Notes under the pieces: model-generated | Database searches by the model: none | Seen by the model: the letters and a program-made list of their open reading frames with translations, nothing else | Told to the model about the DNA's origin: nothing | Program-made: the position numbers and the translations under genes | Shown: positions 1 to 11,700 of the stretch, piece by piece | Numbering within the stretch: the stretch's first letter is position 1 | Layout of the letters: each line of letters starts with the position of its first letter | Source: Cyathus striatus | Lineage: Eukaryota; Basidiomycota; Agaricomycetes; Agaricales; Nidulariaceae | DNA: 64,000 nucleotides | Assembly (NCBI GenBank): GCA_025738555.1 | Contig: JAOVFP010000023.1 | Coordinates: forward strand, 62,001 to 126,000 | Reading direction: 5' to 3'

Positions 1-123
1 CAATTGGATTTAGAAGGATCAGCGCGGCAAAACCCGAAAAGTGTCCGCGTCCAGTTCGTCGCTGTCCTCATCCAACGCCCAACGCCGTTCTTCGTCGCCC
101 ACCGCGTTTCCGAAGCCCTCAAA

Positions 124-1207
124 ATGTCCTTCCGCGCAGGGCTCAGAGCAGGCCGTGTCCTCAGGAACGTTTCCCGTCCCACTACCGCCTCCATTACCCA
201 CGTCAGACGCCCTCTCTCTTCCTCTGCACCCTCCAGAGGTATTTCATATCATCGTTCTGCCTTTCCTTAGTCCTCACCTTCTCCCCTTTCAGCATCAGAA
301 TCCCCGTTCACAGAGCCCACCTCCCCAAATATCTCCGTTACAAGCCACGGTACTACATCAGAGGCACTCCACACCTACGGCTCCTACCTCACCCAGTGTC
401 TTCCTAAATTCATTCAGCAATTCTCCGTTCTCAAGGACGAGCTGACGCTCTACGTCGCTCCCTCTGCTGTTATCCCTGTCCTCACTTTTCTCCGCGACCA
501 TGCCCAGTGCCAATTCAAGCAATGCATGGATATCAGCGGTGTCGATTTTCCCGAGAGGGAGAAGCGCTTTGAGGTCGTCTATCACCTCTTGAGTATCAAG
601 TATGCGGGTAGGATCAGGGTCAAGACCTATGCTGGAGAGGCCGATCCTGTTCCAAGCGCTGTCTCTGTCTTCCGAGGTGCTGATTGGTGAGCGTACCCTC
701 ATGTCCACTCTTCCATTCTTAGCTAACTACTTTCATTCCGTAGGTATGAACGTGAATGTTGGGATCTCTTTGGCGTCTTCTTTGAGGGTCACCCCGATCT
801 GTAAGTTCATTTTGTGCTCCTATCAATGTGTCTCATATGTATGTACTCCTTCAGCCGTCGCATTCTTACCGACTACGGCTTTGAGGGTCACCCCTTGCGC
901 AAGGACTTCCCCCTTACCGTAAGTAGTCGACTGTCTGTTATTACACGCGAAACTAACATCATACAGGGTTATACCGAGGTTCGTTACGATGAAGAGCGCA
1001 AACGCGTCGTCTACGAGCCTCTTCAACTTACCCAGGCGTTCCGGTTTGTGGTTCTTCTGTGTCACAGTCTTTCGTGCTAAAAGACTTCGTAGCAATTTCG
1101 AGTCGCTATCACCTTGGGAGCAAGTTGGTGAGGGTGTCAAGACCTCCCGCCCGGATGAACTTAAGCCCCTGCCACCACCCAAACCCGAGGAGACTAAGAA
1201 GCAATAG
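124..1207 (+). CDS. NDUFS3: NADH:ubiquinone oxidoreductase 30 kDa subunit (complex I, NDUFS3/NuoC)
   Basis: This is the 30 kDa iron-sulfur-protein-fraction subunit of mitochondrial complex I, in the matrix arm. The N-terminus ([18 protein letters not shown]) is rich in Arg and Ser with no acidic residue, as in a mitochondrial presequence. After a first intron at about 239-292, the NuoC-type domain follows, with blocks such as [62 protein letters not shown] and a C-terminal [12 protein letters not shown]. The ATG at 124 begins the presequence, and the TAG is at 1205-1207. Introns also fall near 687, 800, 919 and 1044, each restoring the frame exactly. The gene is complete and its length fits the family. 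Identification is secure; the first-exon boundary is slightly less so. Confidence 0.95.
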
Positions 1208-1436
1208 ACCACAAATTCATCCATATAGATTGACTCTTTATATTATCAGTCATATCTTTACTTTCGAACAGATTATGGACTGGAGCCAGATTCAAGATGG
1301 TTTGTGCATATTGTCAACATTACAATAGTAGGTAAAGACATAAGTTCACTAAGACAGAATTCCTGAGAAACTATAATACATTTGGAGGACCGATGCATGT
1401 GCAAGTATATTCATGTTAGCCCGTTCATACAAATAG

Positions 1437-2886
1437 TCACGATTCTTCGTTGCCTTCCATCTTCAGCGAAGTGCTTTCATCCGCAGTCTTTATATCTTTC
1501 TTATCCTCTGCCTCACTTATGACCCCCCTTTCACCCCAGCCCATCCTTGAAACAACATAATCCTGTCCAACAACCTCAACGCCCACACGGAGTGCCTCTG
1601 CAATTAAGTCCTCCACCCAATCATGCTGATCCCACATTGAGAGCCATTTCACTGGAGACGCCTGAGTCAAGGTTGTGTGAGTCAACCTATGTTCTGGATC
1701 AAATAGATAAATCAAGAACTGAAGCCGCTGATGTGTTTCTGAAACGTCAGAGGTACCCTCCGTCGACAGTGCAACCGGAACCGTATATGATGTCGTGAAA
1801 GGCTGAATGCGAATATACACATGTGAATAGGTAGTTGGAGTATTGACGTTGGAAGGCTTGGACTGAGTTGCTTTATCGTTAGTTTTCACTAATTGAGCAA
1901 CCTCTGCCTGCGCGAGTTTAACTGCGGCATCATAACCTTCAACCATGTTCAAATCGCGACCAGTGTCCATATCCTCTTTGAGTTTAGATTCGTTTCCTCG
2001 ATTAACAATCAGGTCTCCCCCCTCGACTTGCTCCATAATCTACGATAACCACATAAGTAAAATAAAATAACGGTGGGAGATAAACATACCCTAGCAAGCG
2101 CGCGATATACAAGTGATTCAATACCATCGTATCCTTGCATATCATGGCTTAACCATACTTGAATCACCTCGTGCTCAGATATGGGAGGGGCGACAACATT
2201 GAGGATATCAGTCAATGTTGACAATCCTACACGCTTGAAATCCTGACCTATGAGTTTAATGCATGCTTAACCGTTTCGTTCGAACAGAGAAATAAAAACC
2301 AGAACAAACCGAGCTTGTCCAGTTGTGCAGCTTTAGCATATTCCATAACACCTTCACCCCACTTTCTCGCTTGTTCATTCTTTGGAAGTTGCTTCACTTG
2401 CTCATCGACCACCGTCTTCGCCTGTTGAATGGCGGCAGAAGCGGTGGACCACACTGAACCCCACCCCCACCCACCTCCGCTTTGAAGGACTGATTGTGAT
2501 TCGGGTTTCTTCGCCGCCTCAACAGCCGCGTTTCCGGAAGCGACTTTGTTTAATGATGTCTGACTAGAACTGGCAGATGCCTGAAGAGAAGAGGGAGTCC
2601 CACCGCCAAGACGTACGCGCTCAGTGCTCTTTCTTAGCGACCCGACGGGGGTTCCAGAGCGAGAAATATGTACGGTAGAAGGTGCACGCGGTGGTTCCAC
2701 GCTCTTCTGAGCGATCTCGTCAAAGAAAGCGAGAACCTCAGCGGCTTCACCTTCGTTGTTTCCTCCGGATGATGCAGCACCCTTGCCAGTGGCAGCGCTT
2801 GAACGATCGGGAGGAGGAGCCAAAGAATCAAGGTCGTCAAGAAGTTGAAGAGCTTCGTCCTGTTTTGACTTGGGTTTCGAAGCCAT
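1437..2886 (-). CDS. MTC1: MTC1-like protein (maintenance of telomere capping 1, DUF5427 type)
   Basis: The protein begins MASKPKSKQDEALQLLDDLDSL, a hallmark of the fungal Mtc1/DUF5427 family. A low-complexity Ser/Gly/Ala linker follows, then a conserved stretch with GWGWGSVWSTASAAIQQAK, then an amphipathic segment on tethering helices. After introns at about 2250-2310 and 2037-2090, a C-terminal beta-rich domain carries TYSHVYIRIQPF, the LIYLFDPEHRLTHTTLTQ block and WVEDLIAEALRVGVEVVGQDYVVSRMGW. Yeast Mtc1 is a cytoplasmic protein linked genetically to telomere capping and to vesicle traffic; its biochemical activity is not settled. The ATG at 2884-2886 was chosen because the family signature starts there; an upstream in-frame ATG (3054) would add an unlikely hydrophobic extension. 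Confidence 0.85.
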
Positions 2887-5487
2887 AGTTATATATGAAC
2901 AAAGTAATAGTGATGATTTAGATGATTCAAGCAAAGATAAAAGACACAGCTGAAGGAAGAAGGATTGACAGGACTGGTTGGAAATGCGACTACTGTCGCT
3001 GGCGTCTATGGGGCAAGTGATAGATAGCCAAATAAGGAAGGCTTCCCTTTCCACCGTTCGGCGTTAGACGCCTTTGACCGTTTACTACTCCCTTCAAACC
3101 CAGGCATTCAGATCTAGAATAGTACGCTTCAATTATTGAACCTAGGAGCACTCAGTCAATCTCATTTCTTATATTTTAAAGATTTAACACATCCACCCAA
3201 CATAAATCAAGGACTTCGATTGCCCAGAACCATGTGCTTTCGATAGATGCTACACCCGTTTATATTCCTGACATTTTCCTGACAGCAAAGCTACTTCTCA
3301 TCGGGTGTTTTCAATAAATCAGCGCTCAGCCTAACTAAGGCTATTACAAGTGTTGGTCTCATCACTTACACCTGTGACCTCAGCTTCTTTCTTGCAGGAG
3401 AAGAGGACTAATATATTTTGAGGTTCTCTAATCATTATCAATGCAAGTCAAATGTAAATCGGGCCGTGCTGATAAATTTATTGGAACAGAAAACATGATT
3501 TTGAAAGCGAACCTCAGTGCTACTTTTAGAAGTAATTAAGGCGGAAATATGAATAACGCAAGCCGCCGGAGTCCCTTCCTTGCGGATGTGCAATTCTTCC
3601 TCTTCCAAACTCTTTTTTTAATAATGGACTCTTTAAAATAACTGAAACGGTGGAGCCATTTTTCATCTATCTATTGGTCTCCCGACATTTCGGGATGCTT
3701 AATTCGACAAGGGACGAAATATCTACTTTGAAGAGAGACTCCACGTAGGTAAGACGTTCTGTAATTCAATTGATGTCGCATTATGTCGCTACTGTCAACC
3801 TGCAGGTGAAATACCTCGTTCCAGGACTCAATACAAATGTAATACTTACACGCACGTCTGCGCTGTCCTGATTTGAATACCATGAATAAGACAAAATTCT
3901 ATTTCAGTATATATATATGACCATAGTGGTACGTACCATGTACCTTCAAACATAAAGGTGATGCTGTACTCAGTTATAGGATTAACTTAAGGCTGCTCTG
4001 TACGAGACAAATTTATCCTGTGCTTTAATAGAGGCCTCACCTGCATTTTTGGGGTCCCTCGACAGGGAGCATATGCCTATTCTAGTACCTTCTTACGTGG
4101 CAATCTACAGCCAATCCACTTCAATGCCGCGGGAGATCTTCAGTTCACGGCTACCCACCGAGCTACTTTATGCTGACATTTTCCAATAGCCAGTCAAATT
4201 GACTGTACCTTTCGGTGATTTCCCCTGACAGTGGAACACCAAATTACAATGATCATGAGTATTTTTTATATGAATTTCTTCATTGAAGACGTCGCAGAAA
4301 AAGCAGCGGCTTCAATTAGCGCATACCACACACCACACACCTCCACGGCATAAGTTGTCGGGGTCTATCAGGCCTGTTTACTCTCGTAGGTGCGACAGTC
4401 CCACCATGGACCTTCTGTCGTCACAAGGGGAAACTAAGATAGAGACCGAAGAGAGCCCTACCACACACATCCAGCTTGAGAAATACTATGCAATGCTACA
4501 GGTGTTTTTCCAAAAGTCGCCTTGTTCTTTCCATCTATACTCGTTCTTTTTCAGGACAAAGTTTGCTATATACAGATGCTTCAGGTGTATCACCTTGGTC
4601 AATTGTCCCATCTCGCGATGACGGCGCGGATTGCCGTTAGCACGAGCTTGAGAATGCCATCGTGAGCCAATCGCAGTATACGGGCAACTAGAATGTCGAA
4701 TCTGATAGCAAGCGGCTGATAGTGCTTATAACTTCTGAAGATGAGTATGTGCTACAATTTCCCATTTCTAGCTCACCATGTGAGAGCACCACAGTCATCG
4801 GTATGTAGGCAGAACATCCGAGATGTACTGACGAGGAGACTCCAAACCGAGTTGGTTCAACGGTCAACTACAAATTTTATATAAACCATGAAGATGCAAG
4901 TGACTCCATCAGGCCATTTTGACAACAATCAACTAGGAGATCTAATAATATATATAAAACATACTTATCACAATGATAACTTTTGGAAGTCTTCCTTGAA
5001 TGTTTCACATCCCATATGCTTACATTAGAAACCAGCTTAAAGTCAGTGGAATCGACTCTGATGTGTGCTGTGTTATCCCATTAGTAAGTAGCATTAAGAT
5101 ATTACAGTGCAGCCTGCAGAAAACATCTGGCTTGTATGTGTTTGTCAAGTATTTGTGGCCATAAGTATTGTGAAATGGGGTGTACTGTATTTATTTGCCT
5201 TACATAAATATTTGAGCTGGGACTTGTAAAAAATACTCAAAGTTGCTCAGTAAAGGATGCCCGAGGTTGGTTTCAGTACTGTATTCAGTGGTTCAGTGAC
5301 GCACGCGCGGCCAACTGGCATGTGATTGTTTTGACTTTACCGTCCTCAGTGGGCTAGTCGATTTTGAACCAAACGTTACTTACCTTGCTACCTCAGGCTA
5401 CCTCTCATCCCGGCTTTATACCCCAGACCATACTACTTAAACGATTGACTTCGACTTGTTGGTACCACAACTACACAGACGCCAAAA
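2887..5487. other. gene-poor AT-rich stretch
   Basis: About 2.6 kb separate MTC1 from the PXMP4-like gene. Stops are dense in all frames. The only spliceable candidate I noticed is on the + strand (ATG 4406, possible 53-nt intron 4502-4554, stop 4663-4665), about 68 residues with no recognised similarity. A 10-nt perfect palindrome, GGTACGTACC, lies near 3929. I see no terminal repeats or transposase fragments. Some of this is presumably promoter and UTR of the two flanking genes. Confidence 0.5.
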
Positions 5488-6235
5488 ATGTCACTTGCTC
5501 TTATAAATGAAATCATTTCCAATCCTGCATACCACGATTACCTGGCCGTATTAAAGGGTGCTCGCAATGGTTTCGTGTACGGGGTAAAAGTTAGGTTTCC
5601 TCATGCACTCGTCATGTCTATTTTGTTTGGGCGGGGAGAGTATGTGGTTCTTATTCGTTTCTGAATGTTCAAATATCTAAGTCTGTTGGCAGTTGGAGGA
5701 GCCGTCTGCGGGTGATTTATCGTGCAACAAAGCAGCATGCCATCAATTTAGCGAAATTTGTGTCATTGTACAAGACCTTTGTTCTTCTACAGAAGAAGGT
5801 CAACGGAGGGAAGGAACGCAGCAGTGACGCATTTATTGCTGGCCTATTGAGCGGCTACACTGTTTTCGGGGAGCGTAACGCTGTTAACGAACAGGTCTGT
5901 ATGTCAGTTATATACGTACATCGCATCGCCTTATAAGTTTATCCTAGATTGTTTTATACGTGGTCTCTCGTGTTGTTGCATCGTTCATACCACGAGCAAC
6001 ATCTCCATACAACAGCTCTCCACAGTCAACGTTGGCCAACTCCGGTGTAAAACCACTTCCTCCAGATTCGCGCTACTTCACTCTGTTTGCAGCGCTGTCA
6101 TGGGGTGCTGTGATGTGGCTCTTCCAACATCGTGGAGAAACTATTCAACCCGGCATGTTCAATTCTATGAAGTACCTCTATCGTGACTCAGATGTCTGGA
6201 AGGACATTAGAACACTTTTTTGGAGCAATCTCTAG
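5488..6235 (+). CDS. PXMP4: Peroxisomal membrane protein PXMP4/PMP24 (Tim17/22 family)
   Basis: The three-exon gene reads MSLALINEIISNPAYHDYLA, then RNGFVYGVKVRFPHALVMSILFG, a block typical of PXMP4/PMP24. Exon 2 (after an intron near 5640-5690) gives RATKQHAINLAKFVSLYKT and the glycine-rich membrane segment AFIAGLLSGYTVFGERNAVNEQ. Exon 3 gives VSRVVASFIPR, WGAVMWLFQH, LQP-like TIQPGMFNSMKYLYRDSDVWKDI. Order, spacing and total length (about 200 residues) fit the family. It is an integral peroxisomal membrane protein whose function is poorly known. A TATA-like tttata lies about 70 nt upstream. The ATG at 5488 opens the conserved N-terminus, and the TAG is at 6233-6235. Confidence 0.93.
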
Positions 6236-6684
6236 GCATGGCTACGGATTATATCGTATATCCTATTATCTACCAGAGATTCGTTATACTAATAGTACTA
6301 CGATCCTCAATAATTATCTGGAAGTTGGTCGATACGTTTCGGAAGCCTGAAGCCCTTGTACTGGTAATAACGGTGGTCAATACACTAATTATGGGTTCAT
6401 TATGGCTTTTAACTTACAGCCAATAAATCAACTGCCGCTATACAAGCTTTATAACATGCTTTACAATGCTGCAATGTTTCAGTAAGCCGGTCCATTTCCC
6501 CTGCGATGTCAGTATCTAAAAAATATGGTTAGATTGTCAGATATTTGTTTTTCATGAAAGAATACTACTCGTCTGAATTTTGGGGGCAAGGGCCTTGCGC
6601 TGCCTATCCCAAAGGTCCATTGTTTGTTCCTTGTGAGCGGGACACTCACCGTAGCCTAACAAAATTCAGCATAAAATGTGCTGT
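6236..6684. other. intergenic, no gene seen
   Basis: This is the convergent 3' space between the PXMP4-like gene (+) and the BTB-like gene (-). It contains a short + strand ORF with hydrophobic residues (near 6241-6426), but no splice-consistent or family-like coding. Confidence 0.5.
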
Positions 6685-7422
6685 TCAAGCTTTCCACGCG
6701 CACAACGTACCGCGGGGAAAGATGTCCTCCCCAAGGACTAACTCACGAAGCTTCTTGACGCGCAGATCTTGAAGCTGTACAACTCTATGGTACGAATCAA
6801 TATTTGGTAATGTCCGGATATCCTGAAGAGAATATGATGCGATAGGATCCAGATATTGACTAGCACTCGCAGCGACCTTATCGAGAGCATGCACACAAGC
6901 AAAGGAGTATACCCGCAGCGGATGTACATGGGCATGAGCAGTTAGATGGACGCAAAGTGTATCCGATACGGAGTCCGGCAACTCATACTTATCGACAAGG
7001 TTGAAAAATAGCGATACCAGAAGTGGAAGAGGGATCACCGTTTCCGGAATATACTGGACTTTGGGCATTTTGACTCTAAACCTATCATCCTGTATGTCGT
7101 CGGTCGGAATTGGGATTGGTGGTGTAGGCGGATCATGCAATATTCGGATGAGGGCCGCAAGTATGTTGCCGGGCTCGTGCAATTCCAAGACTTGATCATC
7201 AACTTTTCTCGGTGCTGAAGATCCGGTTTCACAAACGGTAAACATATCTCCTGAGAACAACCCATTCGGATCAGGTTCCATGAGGCTGATAAGAGTATAA
7301 ATTGGCGTACGAAAAACTTCACTGTTATTTAGCGCACCACGTTGTACCGGAAATGTAGTGCCATCTGGAATAGACCGCACTAAAAAGTCAGGGCGGAGAC
7401 AATTGAAAGATGTCCAAGCCAT
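6685..7422 (-). CDS. BTB/POZ-like domain protein of basidiomycete type
   Basis: The N-terminal half resembles the BTB-like proteins abundant in agaricomycetes: PDFLVRSIPDGTTFPVQRGAL, then NNSEVFRDMF after splicing, then a Glu/Leu-rich segment, a proline run (PPTPPIPIP) and an alpha-helical C-terminal half (NLVDKYELPD, SFACVHALDKVAASASQYLD). As an open frame it is 245 codons, but 7251-7310 is a 60-nt GT..AG intron that is a multiple of three and lacks stops. Removing it joins VF-RDMF, the usual BTB core. The mature protein is then about 225 residues. BTB domains mediate protein-protein contacts, and the partner cannot be told here. The ATG at 7420-7422 is the only one before the conserved start. 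Confidence 0.75.
   Translation of the reverse strand: MAWTSFNCLRPDFLVRSIPDGTTFPVQRGALNNSEVFRTPIYTLISLMEPDPNGLFSGDMFTVCETGSSAPRKVDDQVLELHEPGNILAALIRILHDPPTPPIPIPTDDIQDDRFRVKMPKVQYIPETVIPLPLLVSLFFNLVDKYELPDSVSDTLCVHLTAHAHVHPLRVYSFACVHALDKVAASASQYLDPIASYSLQDIRTLPNIDSYHRVVQLQDLRVKKLRELVLGEDIFPRGTLCAWKA
7251..7310 (-). other. 60-nt in-frame intron in the BTB-like gene
   Basis: The donor is GTACGC and the acceptor TTCTCAG. It is 60 nt with no in-frame stop, so an unspliced transcript stays open and would insert 20 residues in the middle of the BTB core. The family motif is restored only when it is removed. Confidence 0.75.
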
Positions 7423-7882
7423 GTATTGCTACTGATTTCGGATAGCCCATCGAAAATCTTACATCCTTTTTATATTGCAAGCCATGAGGCGCAGCATATC
7501 GAACGTGGAACCTGATTGTGGCGGAACTACGGTCGGTTGCACAGGAAAGCACGTAAAATGATTCACATACTTGCTGTCATTGTGTATAATGAAGCGTGTC
7601 TGTTGTTGAAGGTATGCTACTGGTATGCGTGTAGGAGAAAGAGAATCGAGACGATGTCGTTGTCTCCATGAGCTGTACATCAAGAACAAACCATAGCTGA
7701 ACGTGCTAAAAACTTGGTAATGCGTAAGGGGGTGGGGGGGATATCAGTGAAGAGGAACAATGTATAGATGAGAAAAAAAAACAAATGTGAAACCAGAAGA
7801 AAAGAGAGAAAAAAGCATAGTGGTATCATCAAAAGAGGTAAAGAGGGAGTCTAAAACCCAACAATCCCAGAAAAAAAATCCC
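7423..7882. other. intergenic, no gene assigned
   Basis: This lies between the BTB-like gene and the Ras-type gene, both on the minus strand. A 76-codon minus-strand ORF (7459-7689) is present. It matches no family I know and has no clear splice link to the BTB gene. A poly-A/purine-rich tract spans about 7768-7880. Confidence 0.4.
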
Positions 7883-8755
7883 CTACATGATAATACACTT
7901 CCTCTTAGTACCCTTTTCTCCCTTTCCTGGTCTCATTTGCTCCGACGGACCTGGCTCTATGTTTCGTGTCTGTCGTAATGCACGAACGAGGTTGGTGAAA
8001 AGGCGCTCGACATTTTGCGCAGTCTTGGCTGAAGTTTCAATGAATTCACAACCAAACTCCTTTGCCAGAGCGGCACCCTCCTCTTTTGATACTTCTCGTT
8101 CATAGGTTTTGTCGCATTTATTGCCAACGAGCATGAATATGGGATCCCCTCGCTTAACTCGACGCATCGACTGTCGAAAGACTTCTAGTCGATCAAATGT
8201 TGCGCGCGAAGCAATTGAGTAGACGAGTATGAATCCTTGGCCTTCACTGTACACGCTGTGAGGACTTGAACATTCGTACGAGACGTAAAAACGTACCGGA
8301 CCCATTGATCGCGTAATGTTGCGTATTCCTCTGTTGTTTAAATTAGTCATCCAATGTAAAGAAATAAAGTATTATGCACTCACCCTGGCCAGCAGTGTCG
8401 ATAACCTCCACAAAACACATCCTATTGTCCACCACGAGCTGCTTCCGGTAGGCGTCTTCTATTGTTGGATCATATGTCTAAACATGCATTGCAAGCGACA
8501 TCAGAGACTGTAGTGACTGCGGTGATAGTGGCATACCTCTGTAAACAATTGAGGGGTCTCGTGTCAGCAAGTACGGGGGAGCTTGAGAAGGCACAACTAC
8601 TCACCAACGAAACAATTGAGTGTGAACTAATAAGCGGAGAGCCTTCCCGTGAGTTCAAGTACAACGGGACGTGTAAAGTGAAGGCTCACCTGAACAGCCA
8701 GCGCTGTCTTGCCTACACCACCATCGCCTAATACAGCTACTCTCCAATTGTCCAT
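7883..8755 (-). CDS. Ras-family small GTPase (Ras2/RasB or Rsr1 type), with a 2-nt exon
   Basis: Six exons give 193 residues: 8690-8755, 8605-8626, 8537-8538, 8384-8477, 8297-8330, 7883-8246. These sum to 582 nt, exactly in frame. All Ras motifs are present: P-loop GDGGVGKT, switch I/effector [19 protein letters not shown] with the catalytic Gln, NKCD, ETSAK, and a C-terminal CIIM box for farnesylation after a Lys/Arg-rich tail. The residues around the effector ([10 protein letters not shown]) and [16 protein letters not shown] suit the Ras2/RasB or Rsr1/Bud1 branch rather than Ras1; a tree would decide. It is expected at the plasma membrane in polarity or growth signalling. The 2-nt exon completes the Glu codon before Thr-Tyr-Asp in switch I, and without it the frame meets a stop. 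Confidence 0.92.
8537..8538 (-). other. 2-nt microexon (AG) of the Ras-type GTPase gene
   Basis: On the minus strand, TTTACAG | AG | GTATGC puts a perfect acceptor and donor around two bases. Flanking introns are 66 nt (8539-8604) and 59 nt (8478-8536). The preceding exon ends GTT G, and the next begins ACA TAT GAT just after an in-frame TAG. G plus AG gives Glu and the Ras-length sequence FVETYDPT. Confidence 0.8.
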
Positions 8756-11700
8756 GACTGCAGAAGACGTTTAAAAATAAGTAGATGGAAGATAACGATT
8801 GTACGATACCTTAGAAAAGCAAAGAAAGGGATCAGTGAGGGTAAGTGGGATGTTAATGGTATGGGGTGGAGAAAAGGAGGGAGGGGGAGTAATGGTAGGG
8901 TGTGAAGTCGCAGAGTTGAAGTGAAAGGGGTATTGAGAAGCAGAGATAGCGAAAGAGGATGAGGATTCGAGAGTGGTCGTCGCAGTCGTATCGTGGATGG
9001 TCGTTAGAAAAAGGCGGAGGGGCCTTCGGTCAGGATATACGGCAGACAGAGGCCAACGGGAGACTTGGAGACTTGGGTCAACTCGTTTGGGACACCCTAT
9101 TTACCCCCATTTTCACCCACAATCCTTATTTGCCACAATTTACGCCTGTTTGACTTGCCGTTTTGGCTCCACATCCTTGTCTCTTTTCCATCTTTTCCCC
9201 CAAACTAGCCCACTGTTTTCACCATATTTCCTTATTTATTCTTACTCTGTGCCCTAGTTTTCTCCACCCAGACTTCCAAGACCAATGTCTCTCCTTCTCC
9301 TTCTCCTTCTCTATCTCCTCAGTTCCTCTCGTTACCAGCCCGTTCCGTCTACAGCCTTCTCGAATGGCACTGCTTCTCTGCATCTAAAGCAACGCTCTTC
9401 GCTCACAGCATCTCACCGCCCTCCAGTCCTCTACATGCTCCGGACATCTCCGGTCCACCGTCCTGCCAAAACCAGGCACTCCCATACACAGCGCCTACCT
9501 CCGAATCAGTTTGCGTTTGTGGCTCGCGCATGGTTTTTATTACTACTTTAGCATTGTTAGACATGTCCCGCACGCATCTCCTGCTTTCCTTGTCTGTCAA
9601 AATAATCTCCTCCGTGTCCCTATCTGCAATGCAGTACCCGTGCGCGTGACCACACTCACGCTTCCAAACCAAGGCGCCTCACCGTCCACGGTGTCGTAAC
9701 GAGGCCCCACCTGCCGTCTGATATCACAATGGACTGTCCCCTACAATCGCTTCACCAGGGCTGTTTTTCCTTGCTTTATGAGAGGCTTCTCCCAATTTGA
9801 CAAAGCACAATGAATCGATGTAATTTTCCTTTTTTACTCTCGGCGTATGGATCCCTTATGTACCCACCTTTTCTTTTGGAATATCGCGCAATATCAGCTG
9901 ACAAAGGTCCGAATCCACTCATATCCTTGACATGAACTAGGCCTCGTCCGCCTCGGAGTCGATGCGATTCGCTCAGCGCTTCGCCTCTGCCTACAAACTG
10001 ATGATGTGTGACATTCATTTACAAAAAATAGATGGCTACAGCAAGAAAGAAAAAAGATCGCATAAAATATTTTAGCAGTGGCCAACATTGCAAGGAACTT
10101 TGTTCTGAAATTGTGATAATTATAACAAAGATTGGATATGGTTCTCTTCCTATTAATTTGCATACTTCATTACTGCCGTGCTAGCTATGTAAACTTGGCA
10201 AAAATATCTGACGAAAGAAAACAGGTAAATCCACAGCAAGTTATAAACATAGATCTCTTTACGGGACCGAAGGAAAACATTCGATCGCGGGGTATACTAA
10301 TCTGGACGCATCGGTCTCTGCATCTGCATATGGTTCTTGATAGAAATTCCGGCTAAGCCATATTTAAGAACATGCACGCAGTCGCGATGAATAAAATTCT
10401 TACGACTGAAGCCAGCAGCAACGGTGTTCGTGCATTCCTTGAGGCCTGAGGTGACATTACACCAAGAAAAAGATTCCGCCTTTTAAGACTGAAGGTGGCG
10501 AACGGTGTAATCAATGAGTCAATGCCAAACTGAAGGAACCTTTCATTATGTATAAGTAAATATACAAATGTTAAAATGGATTTCTCAGGGATTTCCTTCA
10601 GCAACCTTCAAACCAAATCGATTACATAGTAGTATCGTATCTGATTCAATTTGATTGTCATTTCTCTTGACTGAAATTCTATTTTTTTTTGCTGATCAGT
10701 CACGAAATCAGATACCGTAGGATACCGTTCGAAAAGAGGCTTCGAGAAATCCGGGATAATATTTTATTAGCGTTCGAATAATGAATTCTGTAAATGAACC
10801 ATGAAGGTAAAATTCTTGAACCAATTTATTGGGTAGTTCATTCGCACCCAGTTCACCGGTCCCGGTCGCATGATTATCTTTCTACTTATTTTCACGAATA
10901 AAGAAGCATTCTGGTGCAATTCTGGTCTACATATGTGTTCTTTCTTTGGCTCCTTTTAACTCCTATTGTGTTTCTTTGCTTTCAACGGGACCGTATAAAG
11001 GCTTCTTTATACATGTTGAGAAGTGGAATCCTTTGGGAATTAGTACTTGCCACTAGTTGGGACTCATGCACCCCATGGTTTCTCCCGACTTCAATCAGCT
11101 TGTGCCTGTTCGTGCCTCTTTTCTAGGCACATCTGAATCTTGATGCTGTCGTGTATCAGTTCCGCCAAAGGTACTTTCGGCGATCATCAAAAGACCTTTC
11201 TCCAGACTCTGGACGAGATTCGTGCGTAACAGATGACAGGCGCAAGCTCGCATAATCATGCGGATGAGAAAATTACAAGTGCAGTTGACTCTGACTTTTC
11301 TGGCGCAGCAGTCCGCTGCGGATAAGGACGACTGCCTATCTATATGTTTCACCCTTAGATCAGTTACAACGTACTCTATGTCATCGTTGAAAGTAATTGA
11401 TTCTTTGCCGCAGCACTTTTTAACACTATTTTCTCCTTTAAGAAACTGATAAAAATTACTACTTGCTTACTCTGGCGAATGGTTGCTCTCGGGTGCAGGT
11501 AAGTGACTTATTTACCTGGGAATGTCGGCCATCGACATCCCAGTCAAATCCGAGTCAAGGTGCTTACTATCTCAGAGTATCTCTCAAACTAGCCTTCCCC
11601 GTAGTACTTAATAGCTTTCCCCGGGGTTTGTAAGACGAAGTTCGACTTCATCTTGCAGTCTGCGGGTTCTTATTTGTAGATGACGTTAGCCAACATACGT

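Noticed and set aside
9285..9551. Plus-strand ORF beginning MSLLLLLLLYLLSSS, like a signal peptide
   Set aside because: The Leu run is just the CTCCTT microsatellite translated; nothing downstream looks conserved.
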